Part shown: positions 53,537 to 62,563 of the stretch, in pieces | Layout: every line of letters begins with the position of its first letter | Position numbering within the stretch: the stretch's first letter is position 1 | Assembly: GCA_030697175.1 (NCBI GenBank) | Contig: JAUYQR010000015.1 | Location: forward strand, 186,001 to 250,000 | Direction: 5' to 3' | Length of the DNA: 64,000 nt | Source: Paracoccaceae bacterium | GTDB lineage: Bacteria > Pseudomonadota > Alphaproteobacteria > Rhodobacterales > Rhodobacteraceae | Position numbers and translations under genes: made by a program | The notes under the pieces: model-generated | The model's input: the letters and a program-made list of their open reading frames with translations, nothing else | The model's database searches: none | What the model was told of the DNA's origin: nothing

Positions 53537-54511
53537 GTGAGCGCTGCAAGGGAAAGCGAAGCGGGGCCAGGCCTCGCACTACTCGGCTCGTTCCGGGGGG
53601 CGACCGGCCCCTTGATCGGCCTTGTGCTCTTGTGCGTGTTCCTGACCGTCTCGACCGACACGTTCCTGTCGGTGCGCAACTTCCTGAACATCCTCGATCA
53701 GGTCACCGTGCTTGGCATCATGGCGGTCGGCATGACCCTCGTGATCCTGATCGGCGGCATCGACCTTGCGGTCGGCTCGGTCATGGCGCTGACCATGATG
53801 GTGCTGGGCTACCTCAACGTCGAGGCGGGCGTGCCGATGGGCGTGGCGATCCCCCTCGCCCTTGCGGCAGCCGGGGTGAACGGCCTTGTCGCCGGCATCC
53901 TGATCACCCGCTTCAACGTGCCCGCCTTCATCGCCACCCTTGCGATGATGTCAATCACCCGTGGCTTGGCCAACATGATCACCAATGGCCAGCAGATCAT
54001 CGGCTTCCCGGCATGGTTCAACATGTCCGCGATCATCCGCTTCGGCGGCTTCCTGACCATGACCGTGGCGCTGATGCTGGTGGTGTTCCTGATCGCCCTG
54101 CTTTACCAACGCTACCGCTATGGCGGCCGCGCGCTCTATGCCATCGGCGGCAACCCCGAGGTGGCGCGCCTGGCCGGCATCAACGTCAACCGCGCGACCG
54201 TGCTTGTCTACGTCGTCTGCAGCATGCTGGCGGGCCTTTCGGGCATCGTCCTCGCCGCCCGGCTCGACTCGGTGCAGCCCTCGTCCGGCGTCGGCTATGA
54301 GCTTGACGCCATCGCCGCGGTCGTGATCGGCGGCACGTCCCTGTCGGGCGGCACCGGCGGCATCGGCGGCACCATCATCGGCGTCCTCATCATCGGCGTG
54401 CTGCGCAACGGGCTGAACCTGCTCAGCGTCTCGCCCTTCATGCAGCAGGTCGTGATCGGCGCGGTCATCGTGCTGGCTGTCACCGCCGAAACCTTCCGCA
54501 AGCGGAAGTGA
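53537..54511 (+). CDS. ABC sugar importer permease (RbsC type)
   Basis: A 324-residue permease with the blocks MTLVILIGGIDLAVGSVMAL, YAIGGNPEVARLAGINVNRA and AVVIGGTSLSGGTGGIGGTI. The GTG start has GGGAGG upstream. First gene of the rightward arm; unusually, the permease precedes the binding protein. Confidence 0.92.
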   Translation: MSAARESEAGPGLALLGSFRGATGPLIGLVLLCVFLTVSTDTFLSVRNFLNILDQVTVLGIMAVGMTLVILIGGIDLAVGSVMALTMMVLGYLNVEAGVPMGVAIPLALAAAGVNGLVAGILITRFNVPAFIATLAMMSITRGLANMITNGQQIIGFPAWFNMSAIIRFGGFLTMTVALMLVVFLIALLYQRYRYGGRALYAIGGNPEVARLAGINVNRATVLVYVVCSMLAGLSGIVLAARLDSVQPSSGVGYELDAIAAVVIGGTSLSGGTGGIGGTIIGVLIIGVLRNGLNLLSVSPFMQQVVIGAVIVLAVTAETFRKRK

Positions 54512-54636
54512 ACGGACTTCTCCTGATGCGGCAACGCCATCAGGTATCGAAGACGATTGGCGATGGCGCCAGTCGAACAGGGAGGGGGCTCCCCGCAACG
54601 CCGGATGCCCCGGAATTCATGTCGGAGGAGAAACAC

Positions 54637-55569
54637 ATGAAACTCACGAAAGTCCTGATGGCTGCGACCGCCTCTCTGGCGCTGCTGTCGCTCGGCGCCC
54701 ATGCCGAGGTCAAGAAGATCGGCCTCGCCGTGCCGAACCTGCAGGCCGACTTCTTCAACCAGATCAAGATCGGTGTCGAAAACTACGCCAGGGAAAAGGG
54801 CATCGAGGTTATCGTCGTCGACGCCAAGAACGATACCGCGACCCAGGTCAGCCAGGTGCAGGATCTGCTGACCCAAGGCATCGACGCCTTCATCTACATC
54901 CCGGCCGGCGCTGCCGCTGCCGCCGTCCCGACCCGCCTTGCGCGTGAGGCAGGCATCCCCGTGATCAACGTCGACCGCTTCCCCGAAGGCGAGCCGGGCG
55001 ATACCTTCATCGGCGGCGAAGGCGTGAACTCGTCCTACCAGGTCTGCTCGGAAATCATCAAGCGCGCCGGTGGTGCGGGCAAGATGGTCATCATCCACGG
55101 CCAGAAGGGCACCACGCCCGAAGTTGACCGCACCGAAGGCTGCATGAAGGCGATCGGCGAAAATGCCGGCGTCGAACTGGTCGACCAGCAGTGGACCGAG
55201 CGTTGGTCGGCTGACGAAGGCTTCGCCATCGCGCAGAACATGCTGACCGCACATCCCGACGTGACCATGATCTTCGGTCAGGCCGACGGTATCGCGATGG
55301 GGGCTGCCAAGGCAGTCGACGTGGCCAACCTCTCGGACAAGGTCATCATCGGCGGCTATGACGGTGACGGCTCGGCGCTGGAATATCTGGCGAAATGCGA
55401 AGGCCCGTTCGTCGTGACCGCCACGCAGTCCACCCGCCGCATGGGTGTGCTGGCCGTCGAAAGCGCCATCGCTGTCGCGAACGGCGAGAAAGTGGCAGAA
55501 AGGCAGGTCTCCGAGGCCGTTCTCACCACCTGCGAAAACGCGGCCGAATTCGTCGCGAACCACCCGTAA
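54637..55569 (+). CDS. ABC sugar importer, periplasmic binding protein
   Basis: A 310-residue binding protein with a signal peptide (MKLTKVLMAATASLALLSLG, cleavage near AHAE) and the ribose-binding fold: NLQADFFNQIKIGVENYARE, DAFIYIPAGAAAAAVPTRLA, GIPVINVDRFPEGE and GGYDGDGSALEYLAKC. A strong GGAGGAG ribosome site precedes the ATG. Confidence 0.93.
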   Translation: MKLTKVLMAATASLALLSLGAHAEVKKIGLAVPNLQADFFNQIKIGVENYAREKGIEVIVVDAKNDTATQVSQVQDLLTQGIDAFIYIPAGAAAAAVPTRLAREAGIPVINVDRFPEGEPGDTFIGGEGVNSSYQVCSEIIKRAGGAGKMVIIHGQKGTTPEVDRTEGCMKAIGENAGVELVDQQWTERWSADEGFAIAQNMLTAHPDVTMIFGQADGIAMGAAKAVDVANLSDKVIIGGYDGDGSALEYLAKCEGPFVVTATQSTRRMGVLAVESAIAVANGEKVAERQVSEAVLTTCENAAEFVANHP

Positions 55570-55591
55570 GCCGCCAAAAGGCACCAGCGCC

Positions 55592-57079
55592 ATGACCAAC
55601 CCCACACCGATCCTGTCCTTGCGTGACATTCGCAAGACCTACGGTTCGATCGAGGTCGTTCACGGGATCAGCCTCGATGTCTGCCCGGGCGAGGTCGTGG
55701 CGCTTCTGGGCGAAAACGGGGCCGGAAAATCCACCGTCTCGAACGTGATTTCCGGCACCGTCCAGCCCACGTCGGGCAGCATAACATGGCTCGGGGCGCC
55801 CTACGCCCCGGCCACCCCCCGCGCCGCAATGGATGCGGGCGTCGGCATGATCCATCAGGAACTGAAGCTTCTGCCGCAGCTTTCCATTGCCGAAAACATC
55901 TTTCTCGGCCGCTACCTGATGAAAGGTGGCCGCGTCGACCGCCGCGCGATGGAAGACCGCGCACGGTCCGGGCTGAAACGCCTTGGCCTCGACATTCCGC
56001 CCTCCCGTCTGGTCGAAGGGCTGTCCACCGCCAACCAGCAACTCATCGAAATCGCCAAGGCGCTCACCTTGAACGCGCGCCTGCTGATCCTTGACGAACC
56101 GACCGCCGCCCTTGGTGGCGACGAAACCCAGCTTCTGTTCCGCCAGATCGAACGGCTGAAAGCTGACGGCGTCGGCATCATCTACATCTCTCACCGGCTG
56201 GAAGAAATCCGCCAGATCGCCGACCGCATCATCGTCATGCGCGACGGCGCCAAGGTGCAGGAATTCGACCGTGGCGATGTTCCCGTCCGCACCATCGTCG
56301 AGGCGATGGTGGGCCGCTCGCTCGACCGCATGTTCCCGCCCGTCCCGCAGCCCGCCGACGAGGTGATGCTCGAGGTCAGGAACCTCACCTCGCCCGACAA
56401 CACCTTCCGCGACATCAGCTTTGCCGTGAACAAGGGCGAGGTGTTCGGCATCGCCGGTCTGATGGGCGCAGGCCGCACCGAGCTTGTCCGCGCCCTCACC
56501 GGTGCCGACCCGATCCAGTCGGGCCGCGTCCTTCTGAACGGGCGTGACATCACCCCCCGCTCCCCGATCGACGCCATTGGGAACGGCATGGTTCTGGTGC
56601 CAGAAGACCGCAAGCTGCAAGGCGTGGTCCTGGCCCATTCCATCGCCGAAAACATCGGCTACGCCAACCTCGACGCGGTTTCCCGCAAGGGCTGGATCAC
56701 CTCGCGCAACCTCACCGGCTTTGCCAACGGCTTCATCACCAAATTCGGCGTCAAGGGCCGCGCCGGACAGAACGCGGGCGAGCTTTCCGGCGGCAACCAG
56801 CAAAAGGTCGTGCTGGCGAAATGGCTCGCGCGCAAGCCGCAGGTCGTGGTGCTGGATGAACCGACGCGCGGCATCGACGTCGGCGCGCGGTCCTCGATCT
56901 ACGAACTCATCATGGACCTCGCGCGCAACGGGGTTGCCGTCATCGTGGTATCGTCCGACCTCGAGGAAGTCCTCGGCGTCTCGAACCGCATCATGGTGAT
57001 GGCAAAGGGTAAACAGGCCGGAATCCTCGACCGCAAGGACGCCAACGACGTCTCGGTCATGGAACTGGCCACCATCTGA
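55592..57079 (+). CDS. ABC sugar importer, double ATPase (RbsA type)
   Basis: A 495-residue double ATPase. Domain 1 has GENGAGKST, a modified signature (LSTANQQLIEIAKAL), LLILDEPTAALGG and SHRL. Domain 2 has LSGGNQQKVVLAKWL and VVVLDEPTRGID. Together these give one canonical and one degenerate site, normal for the RbsA group, in contrast to the more aberrant ATPase at 26311. Confidence 0.94.
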   Translation: MTNPTPILSLRDIRKTYGSIEVVHGISLDVCPGEVVALLGENGAGKSTVSNVISGTVQPTSGSITWLGAPYAPATPRAAMDAGVGMIHQELKLLPQLSIAENIFLGRYLMKGGRVDRRAMEDRARSGLKRLGLDIPPSRLVEGLSTANQQLIEIAKALTLNARLLILDEPTAALGGDETQLLFRQIERLKADGVGIIYISHRLEEIRQIADRIIVMRDGAKVQEFDRGDVPVRTIVEAMVGRSLDRMFPPVPQPADEVMLEVRNLTSPDNTFRDISFAVNKGEVFGIAGLMGAGRTELVRALTGADPIQSGRVLLNGRDITPRSPIDAIGNGMVLVPEDRKLQGVVLAHSIAENIGYANLDAVSRKGWITSRNLTGFANGFITKFGVKGRAGQNAGELSGGNQQKVVLAKWLARKPQVVVLDEPTRGIDVGARSSIYELIMDLARNGVAVIVVSSDLEEVLGVSNRIMVMAKGKQAGILDRKDANDVSVMELATI

Positions 57080-57093
57080 ACAAGGGAAAGACA

Positions 57094-57882
57094 ATGGCCG
57101 CCATCACACTCGACGCACCGCAGCTTTTCGATCTGACGGGCCGTGTCGCCTTTGTCACCGGGGCTGGCAGCGGCATCGGCCAGCGCATCGCGATGGGCCT
57201 TGCGCAATGCGGCGCAGATGTCGCCCTGCTTGACCGCCGCACCGATGACGGCCTTGCCCAGACCGCCGATTTCATCGCCCGCGCCGGCCGCCGCTCGCTG
57301 CAGATCGCCGCTGACGTCACCCGATCCGCCGCCCTCGCCGACGCCGTCGCCCGGACCGAGGCCGACCTTGGCCCCCTCAGCCTCGCCGTGAACGCCGCCG
57401 GCATCGCCAACGCCAACCCCGCCGAGGCGATGGAGGAAGCCCAGTTCCAGACCATGATGGACATCAACCTGAAAGGCGTTTTCCTGTCCTGTCAGGCCGA
57501 AGCGCGGGCGATGCTGGCGCATGGCCGCGGCTCCATCGTCAACATCGCCTCGATGTCGGGCGTGATCGTCAACCGCGGCCTCAGCCAGTGCCACTACAAC
57601 GCCTCCAAGGCCGGCGTGATCCACATGTCGAAATCCATGGCGATGGAATGGGTCGGGCGCGGCCTTCGCGTCAACACGATCAGCCCCGGCTACACCGCCA
57701 CCCCGATGAACACGCGCCCCGAAATGCTCCATCAGACCAAGTCGTTCGAAGACCAGACCCCGATGCAGCGCATGGCCCATGTCGATGAAATGGTCGGCCC
57801 CGCCGTGTTCCTGCTGTCCGATGCCGCCAGCTACGTCACCGGCGTCGATCTCCTGGTCGATGGCGGCTTTTGCTGCTGGTAA
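57094..57882 (+). CDS. SDR-family oxidoreductase (sorbitol dehydrogenase-like)
   Basis: A 262-residue short-chain dehydrogenase: TGAGSGIGQR, NAAGI, the catalytic Ser in NIASMSGVIVN, YNASK and VDGGF. AAGGGAAAG precedes the ATG. As the last gene of the importer operon it likely performs the first oxidation of the imported sugar or polyol. Confidence 0.9.
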   Translation: MAAITLDAPQLFDLTGRVAFVTGAGSGIGQRIAMGLAQCGADVALLDRRTDDGLAQTADFIARAGRRSLQIAADVTRSAALADAVARTEADLGPLSLAVNAAGIANANPAEAMEEAQFQTMMDINLKGVFLSCQAEARAMLAHGRGSIVNIASMSGVIVNRGLSQCHYNASKAGVIHMSKSMAMEWVGRGLRVNTISPGYTATPMNTRPEMLHQTKSFEDQTPMQRMAHVDEMVGPAVFLLSDAASYVTGVDLLVDGGFCCW

Positions 57883-58025
57883 GCCCCGCCGCTCTCGTTC
57901 CAACTCCCGGCCGCCAGGGGGCCGGGCATCCGCCGCTCGCCAGCCCGGCTCCGCAAGCGCCGCCACTTGCGCCCCTTCCCGCAGGATGCGACACCATCCG
58001 CCGAACCCTGCCCGGAACCAGACCC

Positions 58026-58826
58026 ATGTCCACCGACGCCTCGACCCATTTCACCCACGCCATCACCCGCCGCCCTGCGCCCTCGATCACCGCGGGCCTG
58101 CGCGCCGTCGACACAGGCACGCCGGACCTCGCCTTGATGCAGGCCCACCACGCCGCCTACATCACAGCCCTCCGCGCCACCGGCGCCACGGTGATCGAAC
58201 TGGATGCGCTTGACGCCTACCCCGACAGCGTCTTCGTCGAAGACACCGCCCTCTGCCTGCCGCAAGGCGCCGTCATCATGCGCCCCGGCGCGCCCTCACG
58301 TCTGGGCGAGGCCGCCGAGATGGCCCCCCACCTCGCCGCGCTTTACGCCGACATCCGCCGCATCGAAGGCGCGACGAGCTTCATCGAAGGCGGCGACATC
58401 CTCGTCACCGGCAGCGAGATCCTCGTCGGCCGCTCCGCCCGCACCAACGCCGACGGCATCGCCGAACTCACCCGCCTCGTCGCCAGTTGGGGCAAACCGG
58501 TGCGCGAGGTTCACACCCCCCCCGGCGTCCTCCACTTCAAGACCGACTGCTCGCTGCTTGACGCCACCACCGTCCTCGCCACCCCCCGCCTTGCGGACTC
58601 GGGCTGTTTCGACGACTACTTCGTGGTCCACACCGCGCCGGGCGAAGACGCCGCCGCCAACGCCATCCGCTTCAACGACGTCGTGATCATGGCCGCCGGT
58701 TTCCCCGGCACCCGCGCCGCCGTCGAACGCGCCGGCTACACGGTGGTGGAAATCGGCAACTCCGAATGTGCCAAACTCGATGGCGGCATGTCCTGCCTTT
58801 CCCTGCGCTTCACCCCGGCGAAATGA
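58026..58826 (+). CDS. dimethylarginine dimethylaminohydrolase-like protein
   Basis: A 266-residue guanidino-modifying enzyme. The substrate-binding motif DSVFVEDTALCLP, FIEGGDIL, catalytic His in HFKTDCSLL and the nucleophile Cys in LDGGMSCLSLRF match DDAH, which hydrolyses methylated arginine to citrulline plus methylamines. ATG 58026 is used; the next gene overlaps by 4 nt. The 143-bp gap before it holds nothing I recognise. Confidence 0.9.
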   Translation: MSTDASTHFTHAITRRPAPSITAGLRAVDTGTPDLALMQAHHAAYITALRATGATVIELDALDAYPDSVFVEDTALCLPQGAVIMRPGAPSRLGEAAEMAPHLAALYADIRRIEGATSFIEGGDILVTGSEILVGRSARTNADGIAELTRLVASWGKPVREVHTPPGVLHFKTDCSLLDATTVLATPRLADSGCFDDYFVVHTAPGEDAAANAIRFNDVVIMAAGFPGTRAAVERAGYTVVEIGNSECAKLDGGMSCLSLRFTPAK

Positions 58827-59815
58827 CTGCATCAAACATCACTCGCTTCAACATCCTCGCCGTCGCCCAATCCGGCCGGCTGGAACATGAAGCGATCCTC
58901 CTTGCGGCCTCGCTCCGTCACTCCGACCCCGGTTTCACCGGCACGCTGTTCATCGCCGAACCGCAACCGGGGCCGAAATGGCCCGACGATCCCCGCATCG
59001 CGCCGAAGACCCGCGCCCTCCTCGAAACCCTCGGTGCCACGATCCTGCCCTTCGACAGCGCCGCCTTCGGGGCCTCCTACCCCAACGGCAACAAGATCGA
59101 GGCTCTGGCGGCCCTCCCCGACGACCCCTTCCTGTTCCTCGACACCGACACGCTCATAACAGGCCCCGTCTCGGCGATCCCGTTCGATTTCGCCCACCCC
59201 TCCGCTTCGATGCGCCGCGAAGGCACCTGGCCGAAGATCGAGCTTTACGGCCCCACCTACGCCCAAACCTGGAAATCGCTCTACGACCGCTTCGGCCTTG
59301 ATTACGCGGCCTCGCTCGACCTCACCCAGCCGTCCGAATACTGGCAGCGCCACCTCTACTTCAACGCCGGCTGGTTCTTCCACCAAAGCCCGCGCGCCTT
59401 CGGCAACCGCTACCTCGCTTTCGCCAGATCCATCCGCGACAACCCGCCCGAAGACCTGGTCTGCCAGGAACTCTACCCCTGGCTCGACCAGATCGCCCTG
59501 CCGTTGGTCATCCACTCCTTCAACGGCAGCCGCCCCGGCCCCGACCTCGCCGCGCTCGACGGCACCGCCACCTGCCACTACCGCTCGCTTTCCCTGCTGT
59601 ATGCCCGCGAAAGCGACCACGCCGTCGCCGTCTTGGAGGAGGTCGCCCGCGACAAGGCGCTGCGCCCCACCCTGCGGGATTGGGAGGCGCTGAAAACCCT
59701 CGTCTACCAGAACAAGGGCCGCAAGGCCCGCGCCCTGTTCGACCCCGATAACCTGCCGCCCCGCGAACAGGTCATCCGCAACACCCTGAAACGCGAAAAC
59801 CTCTGGCTGCGCTAA
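58823..59815 (+). CDS. glycosyltransferase-like protein of unknown function
   Basis: A 330-residue cytoplasmic protein with an N-terminal Rossmann-like half (FNILAVAQSGRLEHEAILLA, FTGTLFIAEPQPGPKW) and FLDTDTLI, a DxD-like motif near residue 110 as in nucleotide-sugar-dependent glycosyltransferases of the GT8-like fold. The second half contains YWQRHLYFNAGWFFHQSP and VIHSFNGSRPGPD. I infer a glycosyltransferase; the acceptor is unknown. It is translationally coupled to the DDAH gene and convergent with lysE. Confidence 0.65.
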   Translation: MTASNITRFNILAVAQSGRLEHEAILLAASLRHSDPGFTGTLFIAEPQPGPKWPDDPRIAPKTRALLETLGATILPFDSAAFGASYPNGNKIEALAALPDDPFLFLDTDTLITGPVSAIPFDFAHPSASMRREGTWPKIELYGPTYAQTWKSLYDRFGLDYAASLDLTQPSEYWQRHLYFNAGWFFHQSPRAFGNRYLAFARSIRDNPPEDLVCQELYPWLDQIALPLVIHSFNGSRPGPDLAALDGTATCHYRSLSLLYARESDHAVAVLEEVARDKALRPTLRDWEALKTLVYQNKGRKARALFDPDNLPPREQVIRNTLKRENLWLR

Positions 59816-60411
59816 AGCTCCAGCGTCACCACCGGCCACAGCGACAGCACCAAAAGCGCGGCCATCGCCCAGTTGAACGCGCGCAAGCGCCCCGGGTGCT
59901 GCAACCAGCGCCGCACCATCTGGCCGGCCCCTGCCCAGACCGAAACCGACGGCAGGTTGACCATCGCAAACACCCCCGCCACCGCCGCATAGGCCCAGAC
60001 CGACGGCTCCGGCACATAGGCGGCCACCGCGCCCAAGGCCATCGCCCAGGCCTTCGGGTTCACCCACTGAAACGCCGCCGCCTGCAAGAACGTCATCGGC
60101 CGCGCGCCCTCGCGCCCCGCGCCGGGGGCGGCCGCATTGGCGATCTTCCACGCCAGCCACAGCATGTAGGCCACCGACACCAGCTTCAGCATCACCAGCG
60201 CCGGGGGCCAGGCGGTGAACAGCCCCGCCACCCCCAGCCCCACCAGAAACACCATCAGCGAATGCCCGACGCTGATCCCCAGCATATGCGGCACCGTCCG
60301 CCGCAGGCCGAAATTCACCCCGCTCGCCAACAGCATCATGTTGTTCGGCCCCGGCGTGACCGAGGTGACAAAGGCAAAGCCCAGCAGGGCCAGAAAGATC
60401 TCATGTGTCAT
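59812..60411 (-). CDS. LysE/RhtB-family amino-acid exporter
   Basis: A 199-residue membrane protein with six hydrophobic segments and the family signature FVTSVTPGPNNMMLLASGVN, GISVGHSLMVFLVGLGV and FQWVNPKAWAMALGAVAAYV. It exports amino acids or related metabolites. It is divergently paired with an Lrp-type regulator. Confidence 0.92.
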   Translation of the reverse strand: MTHEIFLALLGFAFVTSVTPGPNNMMLLASGVNFGLRRTVPHMLGISVGHSLMVFLVGLGVAGLFTAWPPALVMLKLVSVAYMLWLAWKIANAAAPGAGREGARPMTFLQAAAFQWVNPKAWAMALGAVAAYVPEPSVWAYAAVAGVFAMVNLPSVSVWAGAGQMVRRWLQHPGRLRAFNWAMAALLVLSLWPVVTLEL

Positions 60412-60454
60412 GCGCGCAATCTTGCCCCGATTTCACCGCTGTGGGATTGCAAAC

Positions 60455-60472
60455 ATGCGATCATCCCCGCAT
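60455..60472. promoter_or_regulatory. inverted repeat between lysE and lrp-like genes
   Basis: ATGCG-N8-CGCAT within a TTGCAAACATGCG...TTGCGCAAC context, the kind of imperfect dyad bound by Lrp/AsnC proteins. It lies in the 73-bp divergent region. Confidence 0.5.
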
Positions 60473-60484
60473 ATTGCGCAACAA

Positions 60485-60937
60485 ATGCCGAAACTTGACG
60501 CCATAAACCACCGTATATTGCGCGAACTTTCCCGTGATGCCCGCCAGTCGAACCTCGACCTCGCGGCGCGCGTCGGTCTGTCGCCCTCCGCCTGCCTGCG
60601 CCGGGTGCAAGACCTCGAACGCTCGGGCGTGATCAAGGGCTACCGCGCCGTCCTCGACCCCACCCTCATCGGCGTGGGCTTTGTGGCTTACGTCACCGTC
60701 GCGCTCAATAGCCACACCAAAGCCGCGCAAGAGGCGTTCGAACGCGCCGTCGCCCGCGCCGACGAGGTGCGCGAGTGTCACAACATCACCGGCACCGTCG
60801 AATACCTGCTCCGCGTCGAAGCCGCCGATCTTGCCGCCTACAAGCATTGGCACACCGAGGTTCTGGGCGTGCTGCCGCAGGTCCGCTCGATCACCACCTT
60901 CGTCGTGATGGGCAGCCCCAAGGACGACCGCGCCTGA
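60485..60937 (+). CDS. Lrp/AsnC-family transcriptional regulator
   Basis: A 150-residue regulator: N-terminal HTH (INHRILRELSRDARQSNLDL followed by AARVGLSPSACLRRVQDLER) and a RAM effector domain (CHNITGTVEYLLRVEAADLA). It most likely controls the divergent exporter gene in response to an amino acid. Confidence 0.93.
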   Translation: MPKLDAINHRILRELSRDARQSNLDLAARVGLSPSACLRRVQDLERSGVIKGYRAVLDPTLIGVGFVAYVTVALNSHTKAAQEAFERAVARADEVRECHNITGTVEYLLRVEAADLAAYKHWHTEVLGVLPQVRSITTFVVMGSPKDDRA

Positions 60938-61010
60938 CCCCGCCGCCTGATCCCGCCGCCTGACCCCGCCGCCTGACCCCGTCGCCTGATCCCGCCGCCT
61001 GATCCCGCCG
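60932..61010. repeat. 13-bp tandem repeat at the end of the lrp-like gene
   Basis: Six copies of GCCTGAYCCCGCC, the first containing the stop codon of the regulator gene. The 333-bp gap to metY (60938-61270) also contains the palindrome at 61192 and an AT-richer stretch near 61140-61190 that may hold the metY promoter. Confidence 0.85.
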
Positions 61011-61191
61011 CGCGCGCGGCCACCCTGCCTGCCACCTGACCATCGCACAAGGCCCCCTCGGGGTTCGCCGCAAAGCCCGGCACCCCGACCACAGGGCCAG
61101 CGCAACCGTTTTTCCGCCAACCGCTGTGGGCAAAGATGAAATTTCCCTAAATCTCATCCTGCAAGCCATTGATTTTCTTATCTGCCAGCAA

Positions 61192-61210
61192 ATGTCCCAC
61201 GGTGGGACAT
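61192..61210. promoter_or_regulatory. palindrome ATGTCCCACGGTGGGACAT upstream of metY
   Basis: A 19-bp dyad with perfect 9-bp arms around a single central base, 60 nt before the metY start. It shares a 15-bp core with the site before hisF (44435-44449). Likely a repressor or activator operator. Confidence 0.6.
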
Positions 61211-61270
61211 CGCCGTTGCCTCGCACCCCGTCCTCCCCTACCCTCGCGCCATCTTTCCAGGGAGGACAGC

Positions 61271-62560
61271 ATGACCGACAGACCCATGGGCTTTGATACC
61301 CTCGCCATCCACGCAGGCACCGCCCCAGACCCCGCCACCGGCGCGCGGCAGGTGCCGATCTACCAGACCACCGCCTATGTGTTCCGCGACGCCGACCACG
61401 CCGCCAAGCTCTTCAATCTGCAAGAGGTCGGCTACATCTACTCCCGCCTGACGAACCCCACCGTCTCGGCCTTGGCGAACCGCGTCACCGCCCTCGAAGG
61501 CGGCGCGGGCGGCATTGCCTGCTCGTCGGGCCACGCGGCACAGATCATGGCGCTTTTCCCGCTGATGCAGCCCGGCTGCAACGTCGTCGCCTCGACCCGG
61601 CTTTACGGCGGCACGATCCAGCAGTTTTCCAACACCATCCGCAAGTTCGGCTGGTCGGCCAAGTTCGTCGATTTCGATGACCCCAAGGCCATCGCCGCCG
61701 CGATCGACGACAACACCCGCGCGCTTTTCTGCGAAACCATCTGCAACCCCGGTGGTGCGATCTCCGACCTCGACGCCATCGCCCGCGTCGCCAATCACGC
61801 CGGAATCCCCCTGATCGTCGACAACACCACCGCCACCCCCTACCTCTGCCGCCCGATCGAACATGGCGCGACGCTCGTCGTCCATTCGGCTACCAAATAC
61901 CTCACCGGCAACGGCACCGTCACCGGCGGCATCGTGGTGGACTCGGGCAAGTTCGACTGGTCGGCCTCCGACAAGTTCCCCTCGCTCAGCCAGCCGGAAC
62001 CGGCCTACCACGGCCTCACCTTCCACGCCGCCTTGGGCGCGATGGCGTTCACCTTCCACTCCATCGCCGTGGGCCTGCGTGACCTCGGCATGACGATGAA
62101 CCCGCAAGGCGCACATTATACCCTGATGGGGATCGAAACCCTTGCCCTCAGGATGCAGCGCCATGTGGAGAACGCCCAGACCATCGCCGAATGGCTGGAA
62201 AGCGACCCGCGGGTGGAAGGGGTCACCTACCCCGGCCTCAAATCCTCGCCCTACCACAGCCTCGCCAAGATGATCGTGCCGAAGGGCGCCGGCGGCCTTT
62301 TCACCTTCCGCGTCAAGGGTGGCTACGGGGCCTGCGTCAAGCTGATCGACACCCTCAAGCTCTTCAGCCACGTCGCCAACCTTGGCGACACCCGGTCGCT
62401 GATCATCCACCCGGCGTCGACCACCCACCGCCAGCTATCGGAAGAGGCGCAAGTGAAGGCCGGTGCCGCGCCCGACATGGTGCGCGTCTCGATCGGCATC
62501 GAGAACGTCGAAGACATCATCGCCGACCTCAATCAGGCGCTGGACAAGGCTACCGCCTGA
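61271..62560 (+). CDS. metY: O-acetylhomoserine sulfhydrylase (aminocarboxypropyltransferase)
   Basis: A 429-residue PLP enzyme converting O-acetylhomoserine plus sulfide to homocysteine. Blocks are GFDTLAIHAGTAPDPATGAR, YIYSRLTNPTVSALANRVTA, the PLP-binding Lys in HSATKYLTGNGTVTGGIVVD, and RSLIIHPASTTHRQL near the C-terminus. GGGAGG precedes the ATG. The length and the STTHRQ block fit MetY rather than MetB. Confidence 0.95.
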   Translation: MTDRPMGFDTLAIHAGTAPDPATGARQVPIYQTTAYVFRDADHAAKLFNLQEVGYIYSRLTNPTVSALANRVTALEGGAGGIACSSGHAAQIMALFPLMQPGCNVVASTRLYGGTIQQFSNTIRKFGWSAKFVDFDDPKAIAAAIDDNTRALFCETICNPGGAISDLDAIARVANHAGIPLIVDNTTATPYLCRPIEHGATLVVHSATKYLTGNGTVTGGIVVDSGKFDWSASDKFPSLSQPEPAYHGLTFHAALGAMAFTFHSIAVGLRDLGMTMNPQGAHYTLMGIETLALRMQRHVENAQTIAEWLESDPRVEGVTYPGLKSSPYHSLAKMIVPKGAGGLFTFRVKGGYGACVKLIDTLKLFSHVANLGDTRSLIIHPASTTHRQLSEEAQVKAGAAPDMVRVSIGIENVEDIIADLNQALDKATA

Positions 62561-62563
62561 CAA

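Noticed and set aside
61100-61270. SAM-II riboswitch expected before metY in alphaproteobacteria
   Set aside because: I could not find the conserved pseudoknot elements. The only clear feature is the GTCCCAC dyad, which looks like a protein-binding site.
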